The notes under the pieces are model-generated. The model had not been told where the DNA came from and made no database searches. It saw only the letters and a program-made list of their open reading frames with translations. A stretch of DNA of 64,000 nt from NCBI GenBank assembly GCA_964020085.1, contig OZ026597.1, forward strand, positions 7,382,310 to 7,446,309. The letters are read 5' to 3'. Made by a program: the position numbers and the translations under genes. How positions within the stretch are numbered: the stretch's first letter is position 1; every line of letters starts with the position of its first letter. The stretch is from Micromussa lordhowensis (taxonomy: Eukaryota > Cnidaria > Anthozoa > Scleractinia > Lobophylliidae). Shown here in pieces: positions 23,801-34,995 of this stretch.

Positions 23801-26800
23801 TATAATCAAAAGAAGTTCATACGTGATTTTATTTTCCATTACGTACTGACTGTTATCTTCCAGACCAGGAACCCAAGATATCAACAACGAAGCAAGGTAA
23901 TGAAGAAACAAAAGGTACCATGAAAACTGGCTGTAAAATGTCTCCACGAGCAAACGTAAAGCTGAGCTATGCTGTGGCTTCGTTCCCGGATGAAGTCAAA
24001 CTGTGTATATCAGGCATACCTGGAGCAGGTTATGGAGTTTGCGCCAAACAACATATCCCGGTGGGAACATGGATTGGTCCATACGAAGGGAAGCACGTTT
24101 CTATTGATGACGTCACATCTGATATGGACACGTCATACATGTGGGAGGTATGATCATTAACGTCATCTATTTCTTCATGCCTAGAGCGTAAGCATGCTGT
24201 TGCGATATCATTCCCTTCCCCAGAGCCGCCGGTCTCTTTTAGCCGTACCAGATAATGCTGACTCTGGAGACAGTGTGGTTTGATTGGCTTAGAAACTCAC
24301 TCCCGAATATTGAATTTTCGTTTGAAACTTGCAGCTTTTTACACGCGCTAATCAGTTAATTGCGGAAACGTTTTGAAGATGCATGACGGTCAATTCGTTT
24401 AATTTATTTTGTCTCCGAAACTAAATTATTGTTTCTAAATGTTCCTCTAAAACAGTGGAGAAACTAGAAAATGTCGCCTTTATGCCCGGCGTATCTAATC
24501 GAACAAAATCGAACCAAAATTCAATCGAAGCCAATCGAACATTAATCGTTCGATTGAGTTCGGTAATCGAACAAAATCGAACATCTATTGTGCTGAAATT
24601 TTCAGGCTCTGAGCGGATTCGCTACTATGGGACAAATTACTTTCATCTTTACTGTACTTGGGCCAAGTCTAAAACGTCCCCATATAAAGGGCTAACCCAT
24701 ATACGACCGCTCTCACGTGGCTTTGATAGCTCAGTTGGGAGAGCACTGCACCGGCATCACAGAGATCGTGGGTTCGAATCCCGCTCAGAAATTTTTTCAG
24801 GTCTCTTTTCAAGTAGTGTTACGGCCGCACCTGCATTAATGACCATCTATTGTGCTGTAAACAAAAGCGAACACAATCGAACTCAATCGGATCTTGTTCA
24901 CGTGTAATTCTCCTCCCGGGTTTCCTGGATTTCACTTCCTGTTCTTGACACTCTCGACATTCCTTTTCGGCTTCACTGAAAACTAGCAGTGATTCGAGCT
25001 TCAGTAGAAATTTCGTGGCTGTTATGTGGTATTATGGAGATGTGACAATCGTCCTATCAAATCACTACCAAAGGATTCGGGGGGATTAGGGGGACGATTC
25101 ATCGTACAAAATTTCGGCATAATAGGGTATTTTAGGTTTTTTTTCAGTACTTCGTTTTTTAATTATTATGGGGTATTATGCAGATGTGACAATCGTCCTA
25201 TCAAATCGCTACCAAAGGATTCGGGGGGATTACGGGGGCGATTCACCGTGGAAAATTTCGGCATAATAGGGTATTTTAGGTTTTTTTTTAGTACTTTGTT
25301 TTTTAACAGTGTTAATATTTAAACATAAAAATCAAACAAACAGGAGTTCGGTAATCGCACGTTTGATTGAGTACGACTGTCGACCGTTAGGTAATCGACC
25401 GTTCGATTTTGTTCGATTGACCAAATTTTAGTGTGAGTTCGATTATGTTCGATTATCGAACCCAATCGAACGATTGGTGTTCGATTACCGAATATTCGAT
25501 TAGATACGCCAGGACTAGCACGATAGCTACGGGAGTCAGACTGCAGCAGTGCATTAGCACACTAGTAGAACGATTCTCCGTAAAGAAATTTAGTGTGGTG
25601 GAAGCAAGTATATCAATGAAATTGGAACTCTGTTGTTTTTTCTATTTTAGATGTACGACGATTGTAAATTCGTGTATTGTTTGGATGGAAGTGATAAGAA
25701 CTGTTCAAGCTGGATGCGGTTTATACGTTGCGCGCGACACAAACAAGAGCAAAACCTGCTTGCATTCCAGCATGACATGAGCATTTTCTATCGAGCATTC
25801 CGAGACATACCACGTGGTACAGAGCTACTTGTGTGGTACGATGACAACTATCTGCAGCACATGGGGATACCTGTGGGGGGCTGGGTCAAGAATTTTTCAC
25901 AGCATTTACCCGGTAAGATATTTTATCATACTATGAATATATTAATACTATGAATAACATTTCAAATGTTATGCTCAATGCATATGTTTTGCGGTAACCA
26001 TTCGCACGCATAACTCGTGTACAATGTCCGTCTTTATCCACACAGACAGGTTATCCCTGTCAGCCATATTGGGTATTAAGACGCATTGTAAATTGTGTCG
26101 ACTTCTACTCGTTCTCATGGTTATTCACGAATTCCTCCTCAAGGAAAGACTGCGTGACGAGCACCAAAGAACTTCTGCTTAGGAAGCTGTCAAGTTTATG
26201 CTAAGAACATTAACCTTCATCTATTCTATTTCTAAAGGGAAAATATCAAGTGTGAAACATCCTGTTGTCGTTCGTGTGTCACGCGGGCGAGAAACACTGG
26301 CTGAACAGGACATTCCATATGACGCTGATAGCACTTCCAGAGCAAGCCGCGAGGAGGAAAGAAAGTCATCTACACAAACTGTTTACAGTTTGCTTCCTCG
26401 AGAATCGTGTAGGCGCCTTCTTGACGAATCGTCGCCTTCAGAAGGACAGCGACCCATCAAGAGATTCAGAATGCAACAAGAAAACGGTAACAGCAACACA
26501 CTTAGTCATAACGTTACGAAGGAGAGCGCAGGAATTCAAGAAGTTGCTGGTTACCGTAAGATATACGATAAAGTACTGGAGAACATTGGGGAAGGAGACG
26601 AATTCCAGTGTGGCCAGTGCAAGATGACCTTCACTCAGAGATCTCTTCTAAACAATCATCTCTGCTCGCGCATGCCCTGTAAGCCTTACAGGTGTGGTCA
26701 TTGCCAAGAATCCTTTGCGCAACCGAAGGAACTGCGCATGCACGCTATCGTCCACGTCAGCGAGAAACCATTTAAGTGCGGCTACTGTTTGCGATCATTC

Positions 26801-26941
26801 TCAGGAGCGACAACTTTAAATAATCACGTGCGCACGCATACAGGCGAGAAGCCATTCTTATGTGAGCGGTGTGGCAAATCGTTTGCACAGGCTTCACAAC
26901 TGAGTCGACATCGAAGGATTTGTTTGGAACATATAGATTAG
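19047..26941 (+). CDS. Gene C: PRDM6-like PR/SET zinc-finger regulator
   Basis: Exons 19047-19058, 21377-21533, 23864-24147, 25651-25912, 26238-26941 join into 472 residues. If the 4-codon mini-exon is not used, translation starts at the ATG that opens exon 2 (468 residues). Domains: motif [14 protein letters not shown] (about 22-35), PR domain about 95-230 ([43 protein letters not shown]), charged linker with KRFR, four fingers about 363-467. The second PR exon opens [13 protein letters not shown], where the other copies have an IY-DG-L-type start, a local divergence of the first strand. Finger 1 is CxxC-x12-HxC; finger 4 ends HRRIC, a shorter H-x3-C. The gene shares gene family, phases and order with its neighbours. 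Role in repression is inferred from vertebrate PRDM6. Confidence 0.85.
19832..20205. mobile_element. MITE-like element in gene C intron 1
   Basis: Bounded by tagaattctacta and ttagaattctacta, with agtatacta and gctgcaatctgattgg near the left end. The left part is shared with the repeat at 3503. Confidence 0.5.
20209..20313. repeat. Foldback hairpin, about 45-nt arms
   Basis: Arms open with acaattagattattcgctc and close with gagctcataatctaattgt; the middle gattcggcc/ggcctcatc also pairs. Near-complete palindrome adjacent to a similar one at 20377-20441. Confidence 0.7.
20377..20629. mobile_element. Foldback plus MITE, gene C intron 1
   Basis: A hairpin (20377-20441, arms starting acaattagattatgagctc) directly precedes a 186-bp MITE with TIRs tagtataaatctactag and ctagtagatttatacta (20444-20629). 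Same order and sequence as 8135-8417 in gene B. Confidence 0.75.
20758..20947. repeat. Long inverted repeat, arms about 92 nt
   Basis: Left arm 20758-20850 pairs with right arm 20859-20947 over a spacer under 10 nt; examples are gaaagtttgggaga with tctcccaaactttc and tagaaaacatg with catgttttcta. A few mismatches remain. It lies in gene C intron 1. Confidence 0.8.
21377..21533 (+). CDS. Gene C, N-terminal exon
   Basis: Acceptor actttttacag, phase 0; donor tcag followed by gtgaga, phase 1. Encodes [18 protein letters not shown] followed by [15 protein letters not shown] and KVVHIYDN. The DL-x-x-VLY motif is the best-preserved version of the shared N-terminal motif and resembles the segment before the PR domain in vertebrate PRDM14. 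Confidence 0.75.
21735..22014 (-). mobile_element. tRNA-derived SINE
   Basis: Read on the minus strand it opens with a tRNA-like A box (ggcctcatggttagtgcgct) and B box (gggttcgagccc), followed by a unique body containing cctgcgatggactggcatcc. Located in gene C intron 2. Ends estimated. Confidence 0.75.
23864..24147 (+). CDS. Gene C, PR domain exon 1
   Basis: Acceptor ttatcttccag, phase 1; donor tgggag followed by gtatga, phase 0. Encodes [30 protein letters not shown] and DTSYMWE. Upstream residues hold a single Cys (GCKMS) where D and E have a four-ligand knuckle. Confidence 0.9.
24720..24791 (+). repeat. tRNA-like sequence (SINE head or pseudo-tRNA)
   Basis: Contains tagctcagttgggagagc (D arm) and gtgggttcgaatcccgc (T arm). 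The anticodon loop would read ggc, but the anticodon stem has mismatches and the acceptor stem is weak, so a functional tRNA is unlikely. Confidence 0.6.
25028..25307. repeat. Tandem duplication, period about 144 bp
   Basis: Two copies of a segment with ggtattatg, tgtgacaatcgtcctatc and aaaggattcggggggatta. They differ at only a few positions, pointing to a recent event inside the transposon at 24485-25513. Confidence 0.85.
25651..25912 (+). CDS. Gene C, PR domain exon 2
   Basis: Acceptor tctattttag, phase 0; donor cccg followed by gtaaga, phase 1. Encodes [20 protein letters not shown] and [20 protein letters not shown]. Clearly homologous to the second PR exon of the other four genes. Confidence 0.9.
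26238..26941 (+). CDS. Gene C, linker and zinc-finger exon
   Basis: Acceptor atttctaaag, phase 1. A linker of about 124 residues with charged and Ser-rich stretches leads into fingers CGQC, CGHC, CGYC and CERC. Finger 3 reads [18 protein letters not shown]. The stop follows CLEHID, with almost nothing after the last finger. Confidence 0.92.
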
Positions 26942-27354
26942 GAATGCGATCCAAATCGCTCCCTGAAATTATGAAAGCTGTGTTTGATTAGTTCAAGTTC
27001 GCACGCAATCTCTGCAAATTTGAATTTCAAGTGCGCGAAAGTCTGTGTATATTAATATTTAATTCATTTGGTGCTAACCCTATGAGTCCCTCATCGATCA
27101 GAATTGCAGAAAGTGGAAGGAATATCTGTCTGGCAAGATGACTTTGTCCGTACTGAAAAAGTTAATTGACGAAAAATAATATATAATTTGATTTGAGAAA
27201 TAATAGTACCACCCAAATTCTAGGATGACTAATGGTGGAATTTATAGCAACAGCAACAAATTATATATTTGCACAATTCATGAGAAAAGTTTCTATTTTA
27301 GTTCAGACACGAAGACTCTGGATTATTCTTGTGATCACTGTGCCGTGTTTTAGA

Positions 27355-27382
27355 TGATGATGATGATGATGATGATGATGAT
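27355..27382. repeat. ATG/GAT trinucleotide microsatellite
   Basis: About nine direct copies of gat in a run. Confidence 0.9.
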
Positions 27383-27440
27383 AGTGGCGTATTATTTCGT
27401 CATTTAGAATGTGGCATTTCCTATTTCCTAAGCCCATCTG

Positions 27441-27847
27441 TAGGCAGAGTGGCCTAGTGATTAGAGTGCCGGGCTTCAGTGAAATCCGAAGGTCGTTGGT
27501 TCAAGTCCCGTTCTGAGCACTAGCTGGTGTTGTTCCTGGTAGTCCCAAAAGCAGCTCCTCGGCCACGTTTGTAAATAGCCAACTGGTCTGCCTTCTTCCT
27601 GTTGTTTTTGCTGTTGTTTTTTTCGTTTGACCATGAAAAGCCCCATTAGGGAATAGTTGAATTAGATTTTTATTGTAATTTCTTTTTTTCATTTTTATCT
27701 CCAGTTCAATCCCGTCTCCCACTTCCCGCGTCCCACGCCCCGGCTTCATGCTCATGCCCTGGAACTCATGCCACCAGATCCGGGGCCTTTGCACCCCCAA
27801 TACGTTTTGTAGTTTTACATACAATACGAATCAACAAACAAATAAAT
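27441..27847 (+). mobile_element. tRNA-derived SINE
   Basis: Opens with taggcagagtggcctagtga (A box region) and has a B box ggttcaagtcccg, followed by a body with cctggtagtccc and an A-rich tail. Related in body and layout to the SINE at 34060-34395. Confidence 0.7.
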
Positions 27848-28184
27848 CCTGAATCTTATCCTTCGTGATCCTATACATTTTTAAGAAATTTTGGTTTCAC
27901 CCCCACCACCCTAGCGAAAAACAAAATCACATTGATCCCGCGAATGATCCCGCATAAAGCTCCCGGCGCGTAGCACCTGATCAAAAGAAACTGGGAACGA
28001 AAGAGAATCCAACATGGCGTGACACATGGCGTAGCTTGGCGTTTCTAGCGCGCGTATTTGTATATTTAATGAAAGCCGGACGAAAGTATTTTGACGCCAA
28101 AGCCACAACGAAGACGCCTTTAATGATATTATTTGAGTTTGATAACGCATTTTCATTCTTCTGCTTCGATTTGGTGCAAGGAAA

Positions 28185-28272
28185 ATGGCTGCAGCGGCTT
28201 CATTAAACACTGAAATAGAGGCCACTTTCGACACCGCTCACAGACTACAGCTGATGCAAGACTTCTATAAAG
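28185..28272 (+). CDS. Possible orphan first exon (MAAAASLNTE...)
   Basis: ATG in good context followed by 29 codons (MAAAASLNTEIEATFDTA, then HRLQLMQDFYK) and a strong donor gtaagt, phase 1. It may be exon 1 of the RecQ-like helicase copy that follows on the same strand at 29969, where an intervening exon would be expected; that link is inference. No other partner exon was found. Confidence 0.4.
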
Positions 28273-28497
28273 GTAAGTTTCAGCACAAAAGCTGCTGTTT
28301 ATGATAGCAATTTTATTGTTATTTTCTTACTTGTTATAGGCTATGTAAGCATGCTTGGTTGAATTAAATAATACCAGTGCGTTGCGCTTTTTGTCTTATC
28401 TAACCGCGGGAAATTCAACTTCTAACATCTGGCACTGCACCGTTGTTTTGAACAGAAATATCGGAGACAGACACGAGCGAGCGTTTAAGCTCAAAAC

Positions 28498-28571
28498 ATT
28501 CTGTACATGGGGTTCAGAGCCACCTTAATTTTTCGAAAATTTAAGGTGGCTCTGAACCCCATGTACAGAAT
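28498..28571. repeat. Perfect palindrome, 31-bp arms
   Basis: Arms 28498-28528 and 28541-28571 are exact inverse complements around a 12-nt spacer tttttcgaaaat. The right arm is the left end of the TTAA element at 28541. A diverged version occurs at 58342-58392. Confidence 0.9.
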
Positions 28572-28841
28572 TTTTTTAAACTTTGCCAAAAGTTGCATCT
28601 TATCATGCTTATCAAGAGTTGATAATATAAAAAAATTTCAGCCCCTAAAGCTGCAATTAAGGGTGTTTTTAGGAGGTTATACTGTTGCTATGGTAACGTA
28701 TTGTGTCACGAAGATGATACCAACGTCTTCACCAATGATCGGGCAGTTTTTTGATACCATGATTGTAGCATCAAGTGTTAAAGAATGGTTGTAACAACCC
28801 ATGCAAATATAAGTGCTGGAAACTGTTTTGAGCCACCTTAA
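28541..28841. mobile_element. TTAA-flanked MITE, 301 bp
   Basis: Ends ttaaggtggctc and gagccaccttaa give 8-bp TIRs within TTAA target sites, as for piggyBac-like elements. No transposase inside. A related end lies at 33090 (ttaaggtggctcg). Confidence 0.7.
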
Positions 28842-29968
28842 CTGGAAAATACACCACTAGTAAAATTCATATAAATAGAATGTTTTCCATATCCTGATGA
28901 CCCATAAATCTTTATCCATTGGATAAGTGCTGTAAGTGTTAACAAAACAAGCCGCACTAACATTATCCACCCTTTCAAATAACCAGGGCCAGTTGGCTTC
29001 AAGACGTGAATTTTATTTTCTATATTTTATTCATTTGCTGCACTTGTTTAAAATATTGCTTTTTCCACTCAGAAATAAAATTTGAATCTTTGTGCTGCCA
29101 TGTAATATCCACGAGATAATCTTGGTTAAACTTTCAACAATTTGTACAACAATTAGGGCTACAGTAGGCTTCTTGCCAGATTCTGAACTACAGCATGCTG
29201 GGGTAAAGTTAAATTTGACCAAAAATATCACTAAAAAAATGTCAGCTGTAGTGATCTCTGACAATAGGTGCTGTAGGGTGTGTTTAAAATATGAAAAGGC
29301 AAAATGATGAAATGGCACGATAGGTAAGAGTCAATGTGGGATACAGATGCCTGTAAGGGTTATTTAAAACCCTTTCACTCCTGTGGAAAAAACACACTTT
29401 TTGTAAAACTGTAACTATAGACCCCAAGACCACACATAATATAATGTTCGAAACATATTTTTGTGAGACACCATAAATCATACTAGCAGCCATAGGGGAA
29501 ACCACAGTTTGAATTGAAAAGCATTCAAATTGAAAAAAAAAAACTTACTCTGCCTATAGTCAGGGTATTCCCCTCAACTATGGCTCAATGTGTAGTTCTT
29601 GATGTGTGGTCTATAGCTCACCACTCCTGAGTTCTGTCTAGGCTAAACCTCATTCCCAGGCTCTCTCTCCTTTGCCTCCCTTGTTGTTGGGAGAAAGACT
29701 CGGGTTGTGGCTGGTCATGTGACCATCTATCCATCCAAACTAGCAGGGAGGGTGAGTACTCCAGCAAATTTTGTTCAGAGGACGATAAAATACTATCTAG
29801 GGGAAGGTGAGGTTGAACAACTGTAGGTTTCAAAATGACACTTGAGTTTCTGAGCTGTGTTCAGAAGGCACTACTTTTGGGTGGCTATGACAATATAGTT
29901 TTGAAAGTGAAACAAGTCATTTGCGTGGAAAGTCTACACATGTATATTTTAGTATAGTATAGGTTTAG

Positions 29969-31757
29969 TTGCTATTTTTCCTACCGGTTACCGGTTTTCC
30001 TACCTTAGTTTTCCAAGCTCTGCCTCAATTGTTGAGAGAAAGAGATACGTGTCCAAGTATGTCTGTTACAAAGTCTGTAGTTTTAGTTGTTTTGCCTTTG
30101 AATGCTTTGATGTATGGCCAAATTTCTAAATTGAGAGTGAGAGGTGTGGAAGCGGTGGTGTTAGGAGTAAAGAAAGGAAACAACACTGATTCACTGGTTA
30201 TTTCCCAGTGGGAAGGAGCTCATGAAAGTATCAATGACCCAGGTCGAATACAAGATTGTTTTTTTGTATCCCCTGGAGGCTTTTTTATCTTGTAATGATG
30301 GACTGGAAGTTCTACAAAGCAGTGTTTATTTGTCAGCCATCAGAGCAGTCATAGTAGATGAAGCTCACTGCATCCTTGAATGGTGAGCAAATTTCAGAAA
30401 CATTTTTGAATTTAATAGTCTAGATGATTATTTTAAATTATGTTGCCATAGCCAGTCGTTTGTTTAAATTCAAGCTTAGTTCAAATTAACCTCAAAGCTT
30501 TATTCTTTTGTCAATTTTTAAAACATAGCGAGAAAAATAAAATTAGTTGTTCATCCCAGAGCTATATGTACCACATTTATTTTCTCATGGATCTGTATAA
30601 TACCGGTACATACTGACTCATGTAGCTAATATATTAACAATGAAGACTTGATGGAAAAATCAGGCTTTATTATCAACTGATCACTGCTGGTGCCCAGGGG
30701 AGGGGGGACTCTCATATAACAAGGACTTTGGTGCTCATCTGAAATTTTGAAAAGAATCCCTAAGATCTACCAAGATCCTGCTTTGTGTATGTGGCTTGAA
30801 GTTTCTTTTTTACCTCTAAGAGGTAGCAATTCTAAAACAACACATTATCTCCTGTCATACTGCAATGAAATCTAGTTGTAAATTTAAAAATAAATTTGCA
30901 TGAGCCTTTAGGTGAGGCTTATCAAAGACTATCCGTTTATTTAAGTGTATATACAACTGAGAAAGTAGTTATTATGAATGCACTCAAGTGCATATTAAAA
31001 AGTTGGTGGTAAATTTGCTTGCTCTGAAGTAATTTCCCCAGTTGTATATTAAATATCTTCATTTTTAAAACAGGGGAGATGACTTCAGACCAGATTATGG
31101 GAAATTAGGTGTTCTGGATATCATTTTCCCAAATGCTCTTATAGCAGCCCTCACTGCATCAACAACAAAAAGTGATAGACAGACCGTATGTAACACTTTA
31201 TGCCTGAGGAGTTCTAACCTGGTCATTGGAAATTTTGAGAGGGAAGTGATAATAAAGCATATGCCAACATTCTTGAGCCTATTGCTAAATGTCACTTTGT
31301 ACTACAATAACCATGACATAGCCCCTAACAAGCCAGGTATGACAGACCACATGAGGCAGTACTGCAAGAGTACTGATGAGTGTTTACAGAAACTACTGCT
31401 GCATTTTTAGATGCTCCTCCTCCAGTGCCTTGCAGTAGCCTTCATGATTGTTGCAATGTATGCAAATCTCACTCACTGTAGCAATTGTAAAGATGACTGT
31501 ATGTCACATGACCAAAATGTACTTTCTGGTGCAATCATGTCAGTAGCTCTCTCTGATGATGAGTCTAACAGAAAAACTGAAAGTCTAGAATAATATGTTG
31601 CGTTACTTGAAAAGGAGAGAAAATTTGCCCAACTGCAATCAGGCTGCCAGTGTCTAAAAAGAGACATTTTGCAAGAAATGTTATCTAAAAGAGAGGAACT
31701 TTCTTCAGTAGTGTATCTAATGGCCAATTTCCCTGTTTTTTGTTTTGTTTCACAGTG
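29969..31757 (+). pseudogene. RecQ-like ATP-dependent helicase remnant
   Basis: Two exons, about 29969-30382 and 31074-31757, joined by a normal intron (donor gtgagc, acceptor aaacag) that restores CILEW-GDDFRPDYGKLGVL. Helicase features: a TGY segment where Walker A should be, VLVVLPLNALMYGQISKL, the DEAH box in VIVDEAHCILEW, LTASTT (motif III-like), and a Cys cluster PCSSLHDCCNVCKSHS that matches the RecQ zinc region. Breaks: a frameshift that destroys the GKS of Walker A near 29990, one near 30280, one near 31408, one near 31475, and a TAA at 31591-31593. RecQ proteins are 3'-5' DNA unwinding enzymes; this copy cannot be active as read. Such copies are frequent in cnidarian genomes, to my knowledge. 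Confidence 0.7.
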
Positions 31758-32338
31758 AATATTTACAAACATTTCTTTTATTTGGAGTAGCAAGTGCCTC
31801 AAGCTAACCCACAGAGATCAGAGTACAGTAATGATGAAAATCAGTTAGACGTATTTTGATATTGAGCTACTTTGCCATAGCAAAAAAGTTTGAAGTCACG
31901 CATATTCCAAGTTGTCCATTGGTGAAACGTTCAAAACTTTCATGTACCAAAAGTTATCACAGTGTAGTCAACGTTATTCAATTAGCGTTAAACATTGAAG
32001 TGTTACAGGGCGAACTTTACTTTTGTCATTGGTGTAGTCGTGACACCAGCACTGTATACATTTTTCATTAATTCAAATGATACATTTCAGCAGGGAGTTT
32101 CCAGATCTAAAACCAGGTTTTACTGTAACTTAAATAGGGCTTTGTGCCTTCTCAGTTACAAATATTCATGACAGTTACTCGGCCATTTTTTGCATGTGAT
32201 CTTTAAGCCATGCGTGAAGATCGACATTCTCTAAGTCCGTCTTCTCAAATGGATGGGTCAAACAATCTGGAAATGAAGGGTGCGTTTTTAAATGTTCTTA
32301 ATCTCCTGAGGTCCTGTTGAATTATTTGCTCGTCCTTT

Positions 32339-33026
32339 TCAGAGCTCCTGTGTGTGTGAAGAGGATTGTGGAGTGACTCCCGTTTGCTCATCAAAGATCT
32401 CTACAATTTGTCTCTGTCCACTGGCTGCCTTAGTTACTCTTTGCACTGCTTTTTCTGTTTTGTTTGTACCCATTGCTTTTATTTCTGCCTTGTGATCATT
32501 GTTTCTATTTTTCTGCATCAAGTCTCCCTCTATGTTTTTCCCTGGTCCACCTTTCCAGTTCACTGTTTGGCATGGCACGTTGTGCTTCTCTTTCAGAAAG
32601 AAGAATCTCATTCTGAGCCACATTAACCATCATTTCAAGACTACAGGCATTTAAGGATGAGTCTATCTTGAAGTACAGAAAAAAGCCTTTGTGAATTTGA
32701 GCCATTCTCTTTCCATACCCTTCCCTCACAGCATCACAATCATCTTCAAGTGTAAAGAAGTACTGCAGGATGTTCCTACTGTACATTCTCACCTTGTCTC
32801 TTCCATCACCTTGAAGTGGCTGGTCATTAACATTTGTCCCACTTTCAGTTCCTGTGGCTGGCAATTGGTTGTTGTCATCATCTCTAGTAACATATTCCTG
32901 TAGGAATTTGTCCAGTGATTCGCTGTAGTACTTATTCCTGTACTCCTGTTGTGAAATGAAGCCAAAGTTTGGCCTGTTCTTCGTGGGGGTGTCTTTCACT
33001 ATAAAACATAACATCTTCCATAACAA
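32339..33026 (-). pseudogene. DUF6589-like protein remnant
   Basis: Two overlapping minus-strand frames. The first (33026-32505) has DAVREGYGKRMAQIHKGFFL and ALSE-type helices; the second continues from about 32580 with GGPGKNIEGDL, ANKTEK-like GTNKTEKAVQRVTKAAS and FDEQTGV with SSSHTQ. The pattern K-NI-x-DL followed by N-TEKA-x-R is what I associate with DUF6589 proteins of cnidarians, whose function is unknown. A one-base frameshift near 32580 breaks it. It is convergent with the helicase remnant. Family name is from memory. Confidence 0.5.
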
Positions 33027-33089
33027 AAGAGAGAAGGAGAAAGAAGAAACTCAAACACAAATCAAAATTCTCACTTATCCTGTGTTAGC

Positions 33090-33424
33090 TTAAGGTGGCT
33101 CGAAATAGTTTCCAGTACTTTCCAAGACTATCGAATATCAGTTGATACCAAAATCAAAATCACGTCTCCAAGCTTTAAACAATGAAAATAAAGCAAAAAA
33201 CAAGAATTTTGTTGATAATTGCATGACCAGTGCACGAAGATAGTCATATAAGCCATATATTTAGATGATTTGTTTAGTAGTACTTGAAATGCCTTTCTTG
33301 TTGTGGCAACCAATTTTCATGATTTACAGTAACTATGGTCATATGATGTTTGTACAAAATGCGGCACACCTCTCATGTATTATCTTTTGAAAATTGTTTT
33401 GCTTTAATTTCGGTCACCTGTTAA
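33090..33424. mobile_element. Diverged relative of the TTAA MITE
   Basis: Left end ttaaggtggctcgaaa matches the element at 28541 (inverted), and ggaaactgttt-type sequence follows. The proposed right end cggtcacctgttaa matches only roughly, so the right boundary is weak. Confidence 0.4.
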
Positions 33425-34059
33425 AATAACAAATCATACGGATTAGTGTTATGTATTGCTTAAAAACCTCTCCAGACGTGCATATAATGAGAAACGAAGA
33501 TCACCCCATATTACCACACTTATTACTTTATATATGCCTAAGGATTGAACCATGGGATTGATTATTTGTGTACGCAGATTACCTAATATGGTAACATGTT
33601 AGGGCGAAATAGAGATTTGGAAAGACACGCTGCGTAATAAAAATTACTTCACTGACTTTTGCTTTTGTGATGAATTAGAACAGTTTTCCTCTGCAGACCA
33701 CATCATTGCCTCTTTTAGTTTAGCCTCCCATTTATTTACGCTTTCTCTGATATCGACCCTTTTTAGACAAAGAATGCCAAAATCAAATTGCCACTGATCA
33801 CACGAAGTAGGCTTTGTTCTTGATCAGTTTGCCATGTCATGATTCTTCGTCATTTCCACTGCAACGAAGCACGTTATTATCGAGGTAACGATTCAAATTA
33901 CGTCGCCTTCGCCTCCTTGCTTGTTGACTTGACTTTTTCAAAATTAACAAACAATCTAGAGTATTCCAAGCGGTTTTTGAAGATTAAACTGCTATAACGT
34001 GTATTTACTGGGGAAGAGGGAATATTTAGAAAGGATCAGTGAGCTCTATCGAGGCTCTT

Positions 34060-34395
34060 AATAATAATAATAGTAATAATAAGAAGAAGAACAACAACAA
34101 CAACAAGAACAACGACACTTAACAACAACCTTATTTAAGTGTCGTATGTGCGAGTTAACACTGTTGTGCTAATTGGGGACACTATAAAAAAATAACAAAT
34201 ATTTCAAATAGAACATAAACCGTTAAAAATCCCAACTAGTGGGAGGCTGACCAGCTGGCTATTTACACAACACTGTCGAGGAGTTGAACTCGGGACTACC
34301 GAGAACAAATCCAGATAGTGGTGGGGTGAAGGATTTGAACCAGGGACCTGCAGATTTCAAACTCGGAGCCCTAAACCACTCGGCCACGCCACCTC
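34060..34395 (-). mobile_element. tRNA-derived SINE with trinucleotide tail
   Basis: On the minus strand: A box tggccgagtggtttagggct, B box ggttcaaatcc, body with ggtagtcccgagttcaactc, and a tail of gtt/att repeats at 34061-34110. Inserted in copy 1 of the three-copy segment. Confidence 0.75.
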
Positions 34396-34995
34396 CACCT
34401 CTGGTAGTTAAGTGGGGTACATTTATTTTCCATTAAAGGCATTGAGCACTTCTGCTAAAGAACGTCAAAGACAAGCTTCTTTTCTAATCTTTTTGACATT
34501 TCCGAGACACTACTCAATGTTCAACAAGAAACGTAAAGTATGACAGGACAGTTGTCATGTTTTTAGATTAACATGACTGGATAAAATCTCTGAAATGATT
34601 CGACGCTGGCGCAATAGTTGGTTTCCCCGTGGTATATGTACCTTAAACAGCAAAGAGGAATAAGTCACACACCGTGAAATAGTTAGTTGGTGACCTACAC
34701 AGTTATCATGACCATTACGTCATCCAAAGCGGAAAAAACTTCTAGCGTTTCAAGTGTCTCTTTCACAATAAAGTGCGGCAAAGCGTAAACAACAAAAACA
34801 TTTCAGCTTGAGATGAGTTTTTCTTGCCGATACAAACAACAGGAATTCATAACGGTGCAGGCCATGAAATAAACCTTCTGGTTGGTACTTTATTAGTTGT
34901 CTGCTAAAAAACGATGAAATAACGCAAAGGGAATTTAGCTCAAGAATGACGGGCAGTTTCTAAATCAGTGTTGTTCAAGCGTCACATCATGATCC

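Larger units (their letters stand above)
24485..25513. mobile_element. Non-autonomous DNA transposon with 19-bp TIRs
   Basis: Ends cccggcgtatctaatcgaa and ttcgattagatacgccagg are inverted repeats with one mismatch in 19. Both subterminal regions are dense in aatcgaac/gttcgatt. Inside lie a tRNA-like segment (24720-24791) and a 144-bp tandem duplication (25028-25307). No transposase frame. No clear target-site duplication. It sits in gene C intron 3. Confidence 0.75.
26942..28184. other. Spacer after gene C
   Basis: Holds a (atg)n microsatellite at 27355-27382 and a + strand tRNA-derived SINE (27441-27847). No clean poly(A) signal for gene C was recognised nearby. Confidence 0.6.

Noticed and set aside
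24720..24791. Functional tRNA gene
   Set aside because: D and T arms are good, but the anticodon stem mismatches and the poor acceptor stem point to a tRNA-derived repeat inside a transposon.
28507..28794. 95-codon open frame
   Set aside because: Spans a palindrome and a TTAA MITE; no recognisable domain.
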